In this document: in pieces, positions 1 to 11,408 of the stretch
How positions within the stretch are numbered: the stretch's first letter is position 1
How the letters are laid out: every line of letters starts with the position of its first letter
NCBI GenBank assembly: GCA_000934385.1
Contig: KN880601.1
Coordinates: 1 to 52,187, forward strand
Direction of reading: 5' to 3'
Source of the DNA: Cylindrobasidium torrendii FP15055 ss-10
Taxonomy: Eukaryota > Basidiomycota > Agaricomycetes > Agaricales > Physalacriaceae
DNA length: 52,187 bases
The notes under the pieces: generated by a model
Told to the model about the DNA's origin: nothing
What the model saw: the letters and a program-made list of their open reading frames with translations, nothing else
The model's database searches: none
Program-made: the position numbers and the translations under genes

Positions 1-314
1 ACCCTGCATGCTTATTTGGGAAGGGGGGTTTTCGGATTAAATCAAAGGAAATCATGACGGGAACCCCGGGAAGGGGGCTTCCTGAATAGACTCTTCCGAT
101 GAAAGTCAGTCTTGTGAGTCAAGAGATACTGGCCGCATGTCTAGCATGGTGTTCACAGGACGCGAGAGCAATTCTGTCCATTGCATACATCAAAATACTA
201 TTGCGTTTGGCAGGCTCCCCGTCGACAGAGCCCCCAGAATAAGCTCAGTTTAGCACAACATCGATAACAACTCACATCTCTCCACCGAGAAATCATTTTT
301 TTAGCGACAAAATG

Positions 315-782
315 TCAAAGTAGTGAACATCGAGTGAATATTGCCATCGTTTGAAAAATCGGACGCCCACTTTGAACGTCCCTGAATTTGTCAAACTTGT
401 GGATTTCTTTGGCCTTGCGAATTACCTCTGATGCGTTTTCAACCTGTTCTTTTTGAGTTGCATTCTTCATTTGCGAAAGAGACCAATAAAACACCCCAGA
501 ATCTAACCAATTTCTCACATAGACGCAAAGTTTCTCGCTGTCATGGACATCGATATCGTCCACTAGGCATCCTATCACTTTGAAAAGTAAGTCAACAAAC
601 ATGACCATCGAATCCCTGCCTTTGCCCAGAAACTGCTCACACACCCCTCGCCACATAATAATCCAAAGAAACAAAGAGAGCGGATTGCAAAACGATAGAA
701 CGGGTCGGTCATTATATATGTATGCCATGCGGATAGAGATATAGCCAAAAATGAATGAAAAATGTAGGAAGGCCAAAGTCAT
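315..782 (-). CDS. Hypothetical protein, 155 aa, single open frame
   Basis: This is an uninterrupted ORF with an ATG at 780-782 and a stop at 315-317. I do not recognise the product. The N-terminal third is hydrophobic and aromatic, with two stretches (about residues 2-17 and 29-44) that could be membrane segments. The C-terminal part is charged and looks helical, rich in Lys, Glu and Gln. It starts only about 100 bp past the kinase stop at 880, on the same strand, so it could be a separate small gene, a fragment of a larger gene, or part of the kinase 3' UTR. Composition looks protein-like rather than random, but no motif supports a function. Confidence 0.35.
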   Translation of the reverse strand: MTLAFLHFSFIFGYISIRMAYIYNDRPVLSFCNPLSLFLWIIMWRGVCEQFLGKGRDSMVMFVDLLFKVIGCLVDDIDVHDSEKLCVYVRNWLDSGVFYWSLSQMKNATQKEQVENASEVIRKAKEIHKFDKFRDVQSGRPIFQTMAIFTRCSLL

Positions 783-879
783 GAAGATATGTACGCAACA
801 CCCACCCTAATACCAGGATGCCAATATCGTTACTTACACATGCTCGGGAGGGTATCGTAAGAGTTTACACAATTCGGGC

Positions 880-3800
880 TCATGAAGAGCTTTCCTGTAA
901 CCGCCTCTCGATGGCCATGCACTGCGATAGCACTTGCACAATCACAACCCGACCACACGCATTGTGGATGAAAGCGTTCTACAAGGTGATCGTCAGTATG
1001 AGATGAGCCGTTCAGATAGAAGGACGCGCTCTTACTTTAGCAAGTTCCTCGGGATCCGGTCTGCTCTCTGCCGGTTCTGAGCAATCCATCAAGAAATCCT
1101 GGAACGCAGGCGAATACAACTGCGGATTCGACAACGGCGGCCACCGGTCGTCTAACACAACGCTCATCTCCCGCGCATCCGCCTCCCTGCCCTCGTTTGA
1201 AAACGGCGGGCTTGTCTCAGCCATCTCCCAAACCGTTGCACCCAAAGACCAAACGTCCACCTTGAGCGGATCATACGGCCCTAGCCGTATTTCGGGCGCC
1301 TGCCAGTAGAGTACACCTGCTTGGTCCATACAGGTTGGGAGGTTGGGCGTTACACGGACGGCGTTTGAGAATTCAGCTGTCGAGCACTTCAGTGAGGTTG
1401 ATCAGCGCCTAGCATGAGACGCACCAATCTTCAGGAAACCCTGGCTGTTGATGAGGAGGTTATCTGACCGCAAATCCCGATGTGCGATATTCTGCCCATG
1501 CAGAAATTGTATCGCCTCAAGAGCCTGTGAGGCGTTAGCACTCCAGAATCTGGAGCAAAGAAATAGCGCTCACATCACTCGCAAACCGCGCCATCATTCT
1601 CTCCTGCAGCATCAGCCCGTGCTCCGCCAGTCCAATCACGTCCGCGAGGCTGCGCTCCATGAGCTCCATCCGTATCCAGAGGGAGTCCTCCTGCAGGTCG
1701 ACATAGAGCGCCTCCATGCCAAGAATGTGTGGATGCGCGTCTCCTCCAACGCCTCCCCTTCCACCTCCGCCCCCGTTCAAGACCCTCAACAACCTCAACT
1801 CACGCTCCAACTCGTTCAACTTCTCGTTTCCACCAGGCTGGATAGATACACACTTGATCGCCACAAGCGACTTTATGCCCTTCTTCGCATTTTCCTGGTC
1901 TTGCTCCTTGACCCCAGGAGGCAGCTTCAGTCGCGCAAGGGCCTCCGGTCGCGCATACAGCTCTGCTGCATAGACAGACCCACTCTCGCCTTCCGCGATT
2001 TCCTGTAGGTCGCGATAAAAGTTGCGCGGTTCCACAGCCTGGTCGATGAACTCTGCCAGCGGCTTAACCGCATCTGCCAACCACTTTTGATACCGCTGAG
2101 TTGGCGGCGTCACTGTCGTCGACGAGTTCGGACCCGATGGCATTCCAGCTAGTCGAGCAAGTACAGGCGCGTTTGCTTGCATCGGTGACGGTGGCGGCTT
2201 GCCGACCATGAGCGTAGGTTTGGACAGCATCGCGACGCTCGCTCGAGACCCAGACTCCATGTTCGACACTACACCTTCTTCCTCGTCCAAGTCCTCTTCC
2301 TCCGAGCTCGAATCGTCATCCTCGGTCCTATCGCCATCATCCTCATCACTGACCACCTGGGCAACTTTCTCCGGCTTGCCCTCAAAGCCAGATTCCGGGT
2401 ACGAGTCACGGCCACCACGATAACACAGAAAGGCGCTGTCCTTGTCACCGTCCACAGGCGTCTCTTGACTCAACATCGACGAAATTGTGCTCCCTGACCC
2501 TTCCTCGCTGCCGAAATGTGAGCTCATTGGGCTTTGAGGATAGCGCATACTGCCTGTAGGGGACTTCAGTGCCGACATAGGACGCCCGAAGTCTGCAAGT
2601 AGTAGACTGCCGTCCTCATCAGATCCGGAAGGCGGTGGTATGGTTGGTGACGCGTTAACCATGCTTGCAGGAGCTCGTCCAGTAATATTGATATGCCGCG
2701 TCACATTTGTCACCGTTGCGGTTGAGATAGTCGAGGTACTGCTCCGACTTGAGTCTCGACGCGGGTCGTAGTCGTCTGTTCCGAGATGCAGACTGTCCTC
2801 CGCATCAGATGGGATGGGGACACCAGGCGTGGTTGGTATAGTCGGGCTCAAGCTGTCTGACCACGCCGGGGATGCGAACTTGCCACTCAGAGGTGTTTGA
2901 TGTGGGAACGAGGCATACTGAGAGCCGGTGGACGATATATCAGAGAATCGGCTGGAGTGTGGGATGGAAATGTCGGCGCCTTGGCCATCGTTCACAATCA
3001 CGGGTGGAACCACGCTTCTCTTCGGATAGGACAAAGGTGCTGTTGTAGGCAATTGGTGTTTTGAGGACGAAGGTTGAGGTGATCCTGACTGAGAGGTTTC
3101 TTCGCTGGGCAGGGCGCTGAGCAAGGCTTCGCTCCATGATGCAAGGTCAGAGAGGTCGGCTGCATGTAATGAGAGCCGGGGTGGCATGGCCGTCATGCGT
3201 CTTGAGTTCCGGGTGGCGCTAGAAGACGCAGATGCATCGCTTGATGAACGCGACCGTGATGTAGTGGACATTTGTGACGGCGGTCGCTCCTTTCTATCTG
3301 TGGGGTATCCATTCCCGTTCAAAGTAGGACGAGACAAATCCTCCACAGAATGCGAGTAAGATGGAGGCGGACTCCCGAAGCTGGGGCTGTCTCCGTTTGC
3401 GACATGATATGTTCTTCTGGGAGGAGTGGCGGGTGCTCGACTGCTCACCGAGCCATTAGTTGGGAAATGATCGAGTTGATACGCAGTTCGACGTCGGTCC
3501 GAATCAGTAGACGAATTCGAGTCGTTCCGTGGGCGCGGCCGCATGGGTGTGGTGTGGTTCGAAGAGATGGACGATGCAGCGGAATGAGGCGATGCTGTAA
3601 GCCGCGGTATAGGCGGTACCACGGGCACATTGGACGTTCCGTGACTACGTATAGAGTCGACGGAGTATTGGCGTGGAAGAGATGACGACCGGGGCGCAGG
3701 CCGCGACACGATGGAAGAGGACATCGACATGGCGGCTGGTGATTGGGGTCGTTCGTTGTATAGATATGGCGAGCGCGAACCATTCCGCCGCGCCTGCACT

Positions 3801-4461
3801 ATCGCTGCTATCTCGTCTTCGGATAGTCCTGCATCCGTAAGCTGGGATATCCATGATGGGGGTAACCCTGCGAGCCTGCAGTGGTGTCAGTGGGGAGTTA
3901 TAGGTCCTTCTTGGGATCGCATACCCGTCGTCTACATGTACATTGTGCTGAAAAATAGTTAGCGCACGCCAATTCCAACTTGCGGCCACGCACCTGGAAA
4001 TTCCAAGGAAGTGATATCCCGTCATCTTGAGGCTCTGCCGACGACTGGGTGGAAGTGCCCGTGGAGTCAACTTCGCTTCTAATAGACGGGCTGCGTGCCG
4101 ACTTCTTCTTGCGCCCAAAAAAACCGGACTTTTTGTGGGTTAGGCCAGTCTGAGGCACATCTGGCGAGTAGGAGGCAGCTGATGCAGCACTTGAGGAGGC
4201 TAACGACATCGAAGACGAGCTCGGGTGGATAAATGAGCGTGCTGCGTGCTGGCTGTGGGGTATTTGATATGGGTAGGGTGCCCCAAGTGGTGTGGCAGGC
4301 ATCGATGCAGAGTTTGTAGCCAACGAGGTCATTGACCTGTTCGGCATGGAATAGTACGGATCCTTCGGCGGCGGGGGCGGCGGCAGCGGCAGAGTGTCGG
4401 ACTTGGACTTCTTTGTTTTGAACATGCTGAAACTGGATAAACGCGACGCCATTCCGTTCAT
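880..4461 (-). CDS. CRIB-domain (PAK/STE20-like) protein kinase, possible atypical kinase
   Basis: Model of about 1110 aa from exons 3994-4461, 3925-3947 (23-nt microexon), 1574-3875, 1425-1524, 1036-1376 and 880-978; introns are 46-57 nt and all phases agree. Residues 149-164 form a CRIB motif (ISLPWNF then HNVHVDDG) followed by LPPSW, the Cdc42/Rac-binding element of PAK kinases. A long Ser/Pro-rich linker leads to a kinase domain at about 780-1075: glycine loop GESGSVY, VAIK with Lys838, HRDLRSDN at 946-953, APE. The DFG motif is replaced by EFS (966-968) and the catalytic-loop Lys by Arg, so activity may be altered. The start is the first in-frame ATG after an upstream stop. Likely a signalling kinase in polarity or morphogenesis, inferred from the family. 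Confidence 0.9.
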
Positions 4462-6045
4462 CGACCAGGACGCCCGGTTTGCCAAATTCGTTCGTGGGTT
4501 CACGCGTAGCCTGGTGGTGCGCTAAAGGCGGGGCTGCGCTGAGTAGTATGTCGTCTCACGTGCGCATCCACGCGTAGTCACTGTCGCCGCCGGTCCGATT
4601 GTCGTCCAAGGGGCTCGCGCCTGGACGATAGTGTTCAATGTCGACGTTGAAGAAGTAAGTCACACTGCCTGTCACGCAACGCGCGCCGGCGATCACCATC
4701 AACCGTTCCGCTATACTTAAGTACTCTCATTGACCTGTTTCGTGCTGTTTCCTGCCGCCATCTTGTATTCTTCTATCGCCTCCCTTATTTTCTTTTTTTG
4801 CGCATCTCCCCCATGTAGGCGCCTTATCATGGATTTCACAACCTAACATAGGAGCCAGTACTCTTACAGTGATTCTGGACTCTCAGTACCTTCGTAGCTG
4901 GAGACTTTCTCCCATCTCAAGCTCCCGCGATTCTTCGAGACAGTCGACCTCGTAAATGAGCCAGCTTAGATGTGATACATATCACTAGGATCGTAGTAGC
5001 TCGACAGTCATTCAAGAATATTCCAAACTTCGAAATGGATTTCAGTCCTGCTACAGCCGTTACAAATGGAGCGGACCTCCATTCCTCCTTCCACGAGTCC
5101 AAAAACCGACCTTGCCTTGCAAGATGATTTGATAAGTCAGTACTTCAGTTATCGAGTAACAGTATATCCTGATACAGCAGCGTCAATCCTGGTCCACCTA
5201 ACTGCCTCGAAGTTCACGCGTTCATGTCCGGTCGCAATATCCCGACTGGCATCCACTGCGAGCTGAAATTGATCTCATCCGATAGCACAACACGTTACTG
5301 CCGACGTACGACCGCTGTAAACGAGGTGTAGAACATGCTCCCGTTTCTGCACAACACGCAACCATGGCACCTCTTATATGACTTCGGGAGTAACCTTATT
5401 TTCGACGTGCTGAATGCCCTTGTTCACCGAATGCCACCGATATGCCGGAGTACAGCGTTCCGCTTCAACTGGCCTGAAACGTCGTGAAGCATAGTCTTCA
5501 AAGCATACGAGGCGATATGGGCTCTGCGCATCTGAAATCGATATGAACTACAGTGTATCGCACGCTTGCATTGTGCTTTCATCGTGGGACGGCAATCTTC
5601 ACCATGTTCAATTTGGAGTGTCCAACTTGGCCAGTATCATGGCCATATTGTTCCAGCTCAGTTAGTGCCTCCCGATTGTGTCGACTAGATAGTAACAGCG
5701 ATTATGTAGACACATTCCAAAGAGTTGTTGGCCGACACTGAACCCATGTTAACAAGCGCACGGCGATCACAGTCAATCAGTCGCTTTCGAGGATATCCAG
5801 GAAACTGACAAGTGCTCCTCAATCGATGAATTGATGATACCTAGGACTCTCAGAAGATACCATGACATCCTGAAAATAGACAACATATGCATCTATGATC
5901 CCGTGGTCTCCGACCAGCCCCAGTTGAACCATCACACGGTCAGGTCGACTGCAAAAATGAAGAAGGGAATGTGCTACGAACCGACATACATACGCACTCT
6001 GTTGCTTTTCCTTCCTTACTACCATCATCGTTTTTTCTTGTCGGG
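4462..6045. other. Intergenic region between kinase and GDSL esterase genes
   Basis: This 1.6-kb gap holds the divergent upstream regions of both flanking genes. A pyrimidine-rich tract lies at about 4745-4812, which resembles fungal core-promoter DNA on the plus strand. A short ATG-initiated frame follows at 5035, about 30 codons, but I could not extend it by plausible splicing. Other open frames are short and lack motifs. No gene can be supported. Confidence 0.5.
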
Positions 6046-7369
6046 ATGTCTAGGTTGATTCAGACGCTGAGCTTTGCGCTGGTACTGTCCACCGGCTGTC
6101 ATTCTCTCACGTCTCCTCAATTCTACATCCACGAAAGAGAAGACCTCCCCCCAGTGCATCTCGCCGTCTCGCCTCACTGTGGTTTCTTCGGCGGCCCGGT
6201 CGCAGATATCAACGCCGGAATCGACTTGGGCAGCATCAAGACCATTGTTTCCTTCGGGGTAGATGTCCTTCCCTTTGGTCTTTGGCCGCCGAAGGCGTGT
6301 GGGCACCGCTAATATAATTATACAGGATAGTTTCACAGATGGTGGACGCGACGACGGCTCGCCGCTTCTACCAGCTGTAATCAATCCACCGGACCCCTTT
6401 GCTGGCGGTCGCTCCGCCAATGGGCCTGTCTGGGTCGAGCACGTCGCCGGTAGCGTGGGCGCGACATTGATGGACTACGCTGTGAGCAGCGTGATACTGG
6501 TTACGCCAGGTCATCTGACCTCTCACGAAGCAATCTGCCGCGTGCACGGACTTAGCCTTGTGGCCAAGCAACCCTAAACCAGTCGATTTCGTGGGTCAAG
6601 GTAAGGCGTTCACTTGGAAATTCTTTCGAATTTCGCCGGAATTTCCCATTCAAGAAAATCGTTAATCAATCCTCAGCAAACACGTTTCTTGGCCAGGGTC
6701 ATAGCCTTGACCCGGCGACCACTCTGTACAGTATCTTCTTCGGAATCAAGTACGTGTGCTTGTCAGGACAAAGGGAGGCTTGCTCATACAGAATGCAGTG
6801 ATTGGATTGCTTCACAGAGTTAGTCAAAATACACCGTTTCTTTCCACTTGGTTAATTGCTGCATGACTAGCCGACGGGAGTGACCGTCTCCAGAACGCAT
6901 CCCGTGTTGTCCTTGACAAGATCGATCTACTCTCCGGTGCACCTACAAATGGTCGCTCTTTTCTCGTTCTAGATGTCTATGGCAGGGGACAACATACACC
7001 GGAGGGCGAGGGATGGAAGCAGACAATCTACGATGGCTTGGCCGAGCGTCATGCTCAAACTGGTTTGAGCGTGGCCTTTGTGGATTTCGCCACGATATGG
7101 GACGCAGTGTTAGACGTACCAGATGGTTACAGGAAGTTCGGATATGTAAGCACTGCGGCCTGCGCCAACGACTGTACGGACTGCAACGAGTACGGTTGGT
7201 GCAAGGATCCTGATCATTGGTTTTCGTGGTTTGGAGGGTATGTGAAGCTTTGCGGTATCGGACTACATGTTGCAGATACTGACTGGCTCCCAGACATCCT
7301 TCAAATGTGACCCATGGGCTCATGGGAGAGTACGTTCTCGACGTTCTTTCCGAGTGCAGGGTACTGTGA
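6046..7369 (+). CDS. Secreted GDSL/SGNH esterase (CE16-like)
   Basis: Model of 324 aa from seven exons: 6046-6258, 6326-6481, 6531-6600, 6677-6749, 6799-6818 (20-nt microexon), 6871-7237 and 7294-7369; all phases match. Residues 1-20 resemble a signal peptide (Arg near the start, Leu/Ala-rich core). Block I is FGDSFTDGG with the nucleophile Ser73; block III is FFGINDW with Asn171; the last block has GHPS with His301. This arrangement is typical of fungal carbohydrate esterase family 16 acetylesterases, which remove acetyl groups from hemicellulose-derived sugars. The classic Asp three residues before the catalytic His is not present (the sequence is WFGGH), a variant I believe is common in fungal members. 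The C-terminal half has paired Cys residues suited to a secreted protein. Confidence 0.9.
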
Positions 7370-10300
7370 CGGAGCCATGGAAATCGAATTCGTAATGTAA
7401 CGCTGGACTCATTGGTTCACAGAGGCGCTAGGCTGTGATACAACTAGCTAGTGCAATGGAGAAGATCTCTGTATTGAACCGGGCATGGACATACAATGTC
7501 AATGGTCGTTCCTCGTTGTGAGACATGAGCTAGCTAAGTAATCACAAAACAGACGGTATTCAACGTACAATACTGCGCGCTCGAAAGCACCTCAAGAATC
7601 TTCGGTGAGCCGGATTTCTCCAGTCACTGACATGTCGAGAACTCCCGGAGGACTCACAAACATCTGCTATTACTGGAGCTCACCGACACAGGTCACGCGA
7701 TAGTGGTCCCCATGTATGTGTGAACACTTCTGACACGACTCAGAGGCCGGTGCAAACTTTGATTGTTCAAATTTCACAGGATTGATTCTATCCCATAAAT
7801 GCAACGCAAGACGGGTGAGCCTATGATACAATTGGAGGCCGGGGTCTGGGTAAGTAGATACAACTGCCGCGCACGGTACAGATACAACTGGAGCTAAAAG
7901 CAGAAACACAAAACATGATTCTGAGCAAAAGCTTGAGCATTTGTGAAGACATGTCATTAAATAGTCCCGTTAATAGTAATTTTTCAACGAAAGCGGAGCT
8001 GCTTGTGAATTTCATTCCGCCACTTCAAGATGAAGTTTCACTGTCATAAATTGTTAGGCCTGAATTATCGGGCTACTTAGACGTTATTTTGCAAATTTTG
8101 GAGTGTGCTTGGAGGCGTACAGGCACCTGTCACTATCACCACGTGCCATTGCACAATGATTTCATTTATTGGACAATGAACGGACTGGACGATCACGAAA
8201 TTTACTCGACTACTTGATATCTCCCGGAGACTAGTACGGTCACCTGACTTGGCTACCGTCGATTACAGGCTTCAAAGGGCAAATACCCATTCCATTACCG
8301 TCGCCTGTTTGATTCCCAAGCTCATATCGCTCTACCTCAGTCTTTGGCCCCATGTACGTACATATGCCGTGGATGCTCATTTCCGCTGTCCTTTTTGCCC
8401 CAAGTAAAGGCCTATGAAGGTCTTTCGAGGGCGAATCTTGCGATCATGCTTCCTTATCCTTCATTCGAAATGAGCCAAATTACACTCCGACTTATCGACC
8501 ACAGCGTAGATATATGATCCACACGTTTGGGATCCGAAATCGCGTGTACGAGACACCCTGATGACAGTCACATCGATCATTCGGCCCACGAGCATGGTGC
8601 ATTGAACCCGCGATTTGACGAACATTGTACAACGACTACATACAAACAAGCAGTGAATGTGATTGTATGAAGAGACGACGGGCGTTGTCACAACGGATAT
8701 TAAGGTCGCGCGGGATAAGATCCGTCGATAATCCTTGGTTACACCACGTTTTGTTCATTTGGCAGCCTCAACGACACGGACCCTGATCGTCGAGGATTAT
8801 TTGCTGCTAGTCCCGATTTGAACCAATAGCCTATCCCATATACACATAGCAAATTTAAAAAGTGCATACTCAAGGTGAGTTTCGAAAACAGTACGCGACG
8901 GCGTTGAGAATCAACAATGTATGGGAGCACAGCAATGATGCCCGCGTCTCGACCAAAAGAGAGCGGGAGTACGGTTCATGTCGACGCCGAAATTGCCTTT
9001 TACCTTCACAAACGTAACTACCCTACCTGTGTTTTCGCTGTATTTTTGAGGCACACTGCTTCATTTCCGCCTTTTCATGCATGCACGGTAAAGCATCACT
9101 CCGCTCACATGTAATGTTACAGTTACAAGGTCAAAGCAAGGACACCAACGCGCCGTAGACCGTCGAATCCTCGAACAAAGCAAGGTTATTACGTAGCACA
9201 CAGAGACGGCGACCTTGAGCTGCAAAGATACACACATTGGTATAGAATAGCTGAGAAGCATTCACTTGCAAGTATTAACCGCCGGTTGAGAGCGGCGAAC
9301 TCATCAAAGAAGCGGGGACCTTGTATACTGTATCTAGTTGTCGAGGGGACCTGCGGCTCCGCCGGGATCGTGGTATACATGTAAACAATCGAGCGAAGAA
9401 CATGGGATCCGACCAGTCCAGACGTCCAACATCTAGTGCAGTACATCGCCGTCTATACAGCACTGATACAGCTAGTCTGTGCTTCGCCTTCGTGGAAGCT
9501 GCGGGAATACAGTCCAAGAGTCAGCATATTTACGCACGCGTTCCAGATGAAAGTGTCTGGGCGGTACAAGCGCCTAACACTTCCTGGGTACAAAGTCATT
9601 TTGGATTACACCGGCGACACAGGCCAAAAAGAGCTACAATGTTGACCGTCACCATCAAAGCTTTTGAGGCCCAGACACTCAGAGTCAAGTGTGGAGACTG
9701 CGGTGTGCGATGGCAACCCACATCGGGAGGATTCGCGAATACCAAGGGCGCAATCGGGAACACAGAGTCGGCATAATTGAGTACTCTCAGGAGGCTGTAG
9801 TTCCTCCCTCGACTTCCCCGTTTCTCGGGTCCTGGTTGGATTGGCGACAGCAAGTAACCATTGACATGTATAGACCTGTGCGTCTTGTCCAATTCACATC
9901 CAGCGCTAATGGATGAGGAAGGCGGCAGAAAGTGAGGAAAATAATGTGCGGAATGAATCCATCACTCATCAAAGATCGCAAAAGAGAATATACTTCGGTC
10001 TGAAAACGGAGGACCACGACGGAGGCAAGAATGCATTGGCCGGCAACTTGCGGAGAGGAACTGTACAGCCACCGGAGTTGTGCGTCTGAATGATCGGATC
10101 TTACATTGTCCGCTTTCTCGACGAGGGTCTCGCAAGGGTCGAACGTCTCAAGGGTCCACGGGAAACCAAGAACAGACCGTAGTCTCCTCTGCTCAACAGG
10201 CAAAAAAAAATGCAATTTGTCTCCCCTTCCCTGGACTGTCGAGCGCGCTGTATTGTTCCGCTCCCGTCAGCGGAGACGGAATTGAAATTCGCGCCACCCG

Positions 10301-10560
10301 TCGTCAAAAGCGGAGGGTGTGTTGACGAGGCGTGGCGCACGGACGGCAGGCGCTGTTTGAAAATTGGGAAACAAATGAAAGACTGCGCCTAATGGATGAA
10401 ACAGGCTCACTCCCTCCAAATGCCCATCTGGCCGGAATGAGAAAATCAATCCAAGTTTCCAGTAACAAGGATTTGGTCCCTTTGCGCGGCAACTAACCCC
10501 GAGATTGCCTGACGTCGAACTCGGACACAGTCACGGCATCTTGTAACCACACTCGGTGGG
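7370..10560. other. Long gene-poor region
   Basis: About 3.2 kb with only short, overlapping frames on both strands and no recognisable domain. The longest frame, 9321-9776 plus, has no family features. I looked for tRNA arms, long repeats and transposon-like coding sequence and saw none I could support. It may hold decayed genes or regulatory DNA for the flanking genes. Confidence 0.4.
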
Positions 10561-10567
10561 TATATAA
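10561..10567 (+). promoter_or_regulatory. TATA box of the Cys-rich protein gene
   Basis: TATATAA lies 78 bp upstream of the ATG at 10645. A pyrimidine-rich stretch at about 10591-10640 sits at the expected transcription start and leader position. No other ATG occurs between this site and 10645, which supports that start. Confidence 0.55.
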
Positions 10568-10644
10568 GCAAATGACTGCTCGTTGCTGGTGTTTCCCCAC
10601 TTTTACTTGACGCCTCAACTTGATTTCAGCCTCTCACCTTTGCA

Positions 10645-11088
10645 ATGAGTACCGCTATTTCTGAAAGCCAGCCTCACGTCGGGCCAAGTGCCAACCACCA
10701 ATCCTCCTCATCAATACCACCTTGCGCGGTCGAGCGCCAATGTCATTGTGGTTCGCACGACGAATGTCACTACCTCATACGCTGTGGATGTCCCAACGAC
10801 CGACCACCCTCCCATCCAATGCACTGCATGGACGACGCCTTCCACCGCGAATGGTGTGGGACTTGCCTCACATTCTGCGTCCAGCGCCTCAGTTGCAAAC
10901 GACACGACCCCACGCCTCACGAGTATGTCCGCTCCTACCTCTACTCCCTCGTTACCTATATCTCCAGTGAGTCGCAAACCGCTATGCTCAGGACGTCCAA
11001 ATCCATCGAAGACTTAACAGAAATCACCCGTGTGATGCACGCCCACCTCTGGTCGGGCTTGTACCCAGGTTCAAGCACATCCCAATGA
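10645..11088 (+). CDS. Small Cys-rich hypothetical protein, 147 aa
   Basis: Intronless frame starting at the first ATG after a TATA box. The first 26 residues are polar and show no signal peptide. Residues about 27-92 carry eleven cysteines and several histidines in a CxC, CxxxxC, CxC, C, CxxC, CxxxC pattern, which suggests a metal-binding fold rather than a secreted disulphide-rich effector. The C-terminal third is helical-looking without Cys. I do not recognise the family. A second frame on the same strand (about 10688-11017) is also open and Thr/Ser-rich but has no ATG near its start, so I prefer this one. The gene is tail to tail with RPA49. Confidence 0.5.
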   Translation: MSTAISESQPHVGPSANHQSSSSIPPCAVERQCHCGSHDECHYLIRCGCPNDRPPSHPMHCMDDAFHREWCGTCLTFCVQRLSCKRHDPTPHEYVRSYLYSLVTYISSESQTAMLRTSKSIEDLTEITRVMHAHLWSGLYPGSSTSQ

Positions 11089-11408
11089 TCAACTAGTACG
11101 TCTTCTGCCAATTCTTCCCACCCCCACCATCGTTCCCGTCTCCGTCGTACCCACTGCTTCCTGTTCCCCGTGCTGTATCTCAATTTGTCCTAGATCACTA
11201 GGGGCCACCGCTCTCGTTTACCCCCGTCTCCCCGCTTGCTTTCCAGAACATGATATGCTATGAACTCACCAGAAGTACTTTACTGAACTGTACCATGTAA
11301 TTCGTCGGTCTCAACATACAAGGATGGGCTGGCCCTCGATGCAGAATATATATTCCTCGTCTAATAAGTACTGCTACACGCCTACACTTGCTTCGAAACT
11401 CTCGTCAG
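11089..11408. other. Convergent 3' intergenic region
   Basis: A 320-bp space between the stop codons of the Cys-rich gene and RPA49. It presumably carries both 3' UTRs and polyadenylation signals; an AATATATATT-like AT-rich patch lies near 11345. No coding feature seen. Confidence 0.5.

Noticed and set aside
3994..4503. Longer kinase N-terminus starting at 4503
   Set aside because: The codon at 4501-4503 is GTG on the minus strand and an in-frame stop lies upstream, so the first ATG at 4461 is preferred.
5035..5130. Short plus-strand ATG frame with a protein-like start (MDFSPATAV)
   Set aside because: It stops after about 30 codons, and no plausible intron extends it.
8795..8830. tRNA T-loop-like sequence GGTTCAAATC on the minus strand
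   Set aside because: No matching T stem, D arm, anticodon arm or acceptor stem could be found upstream.
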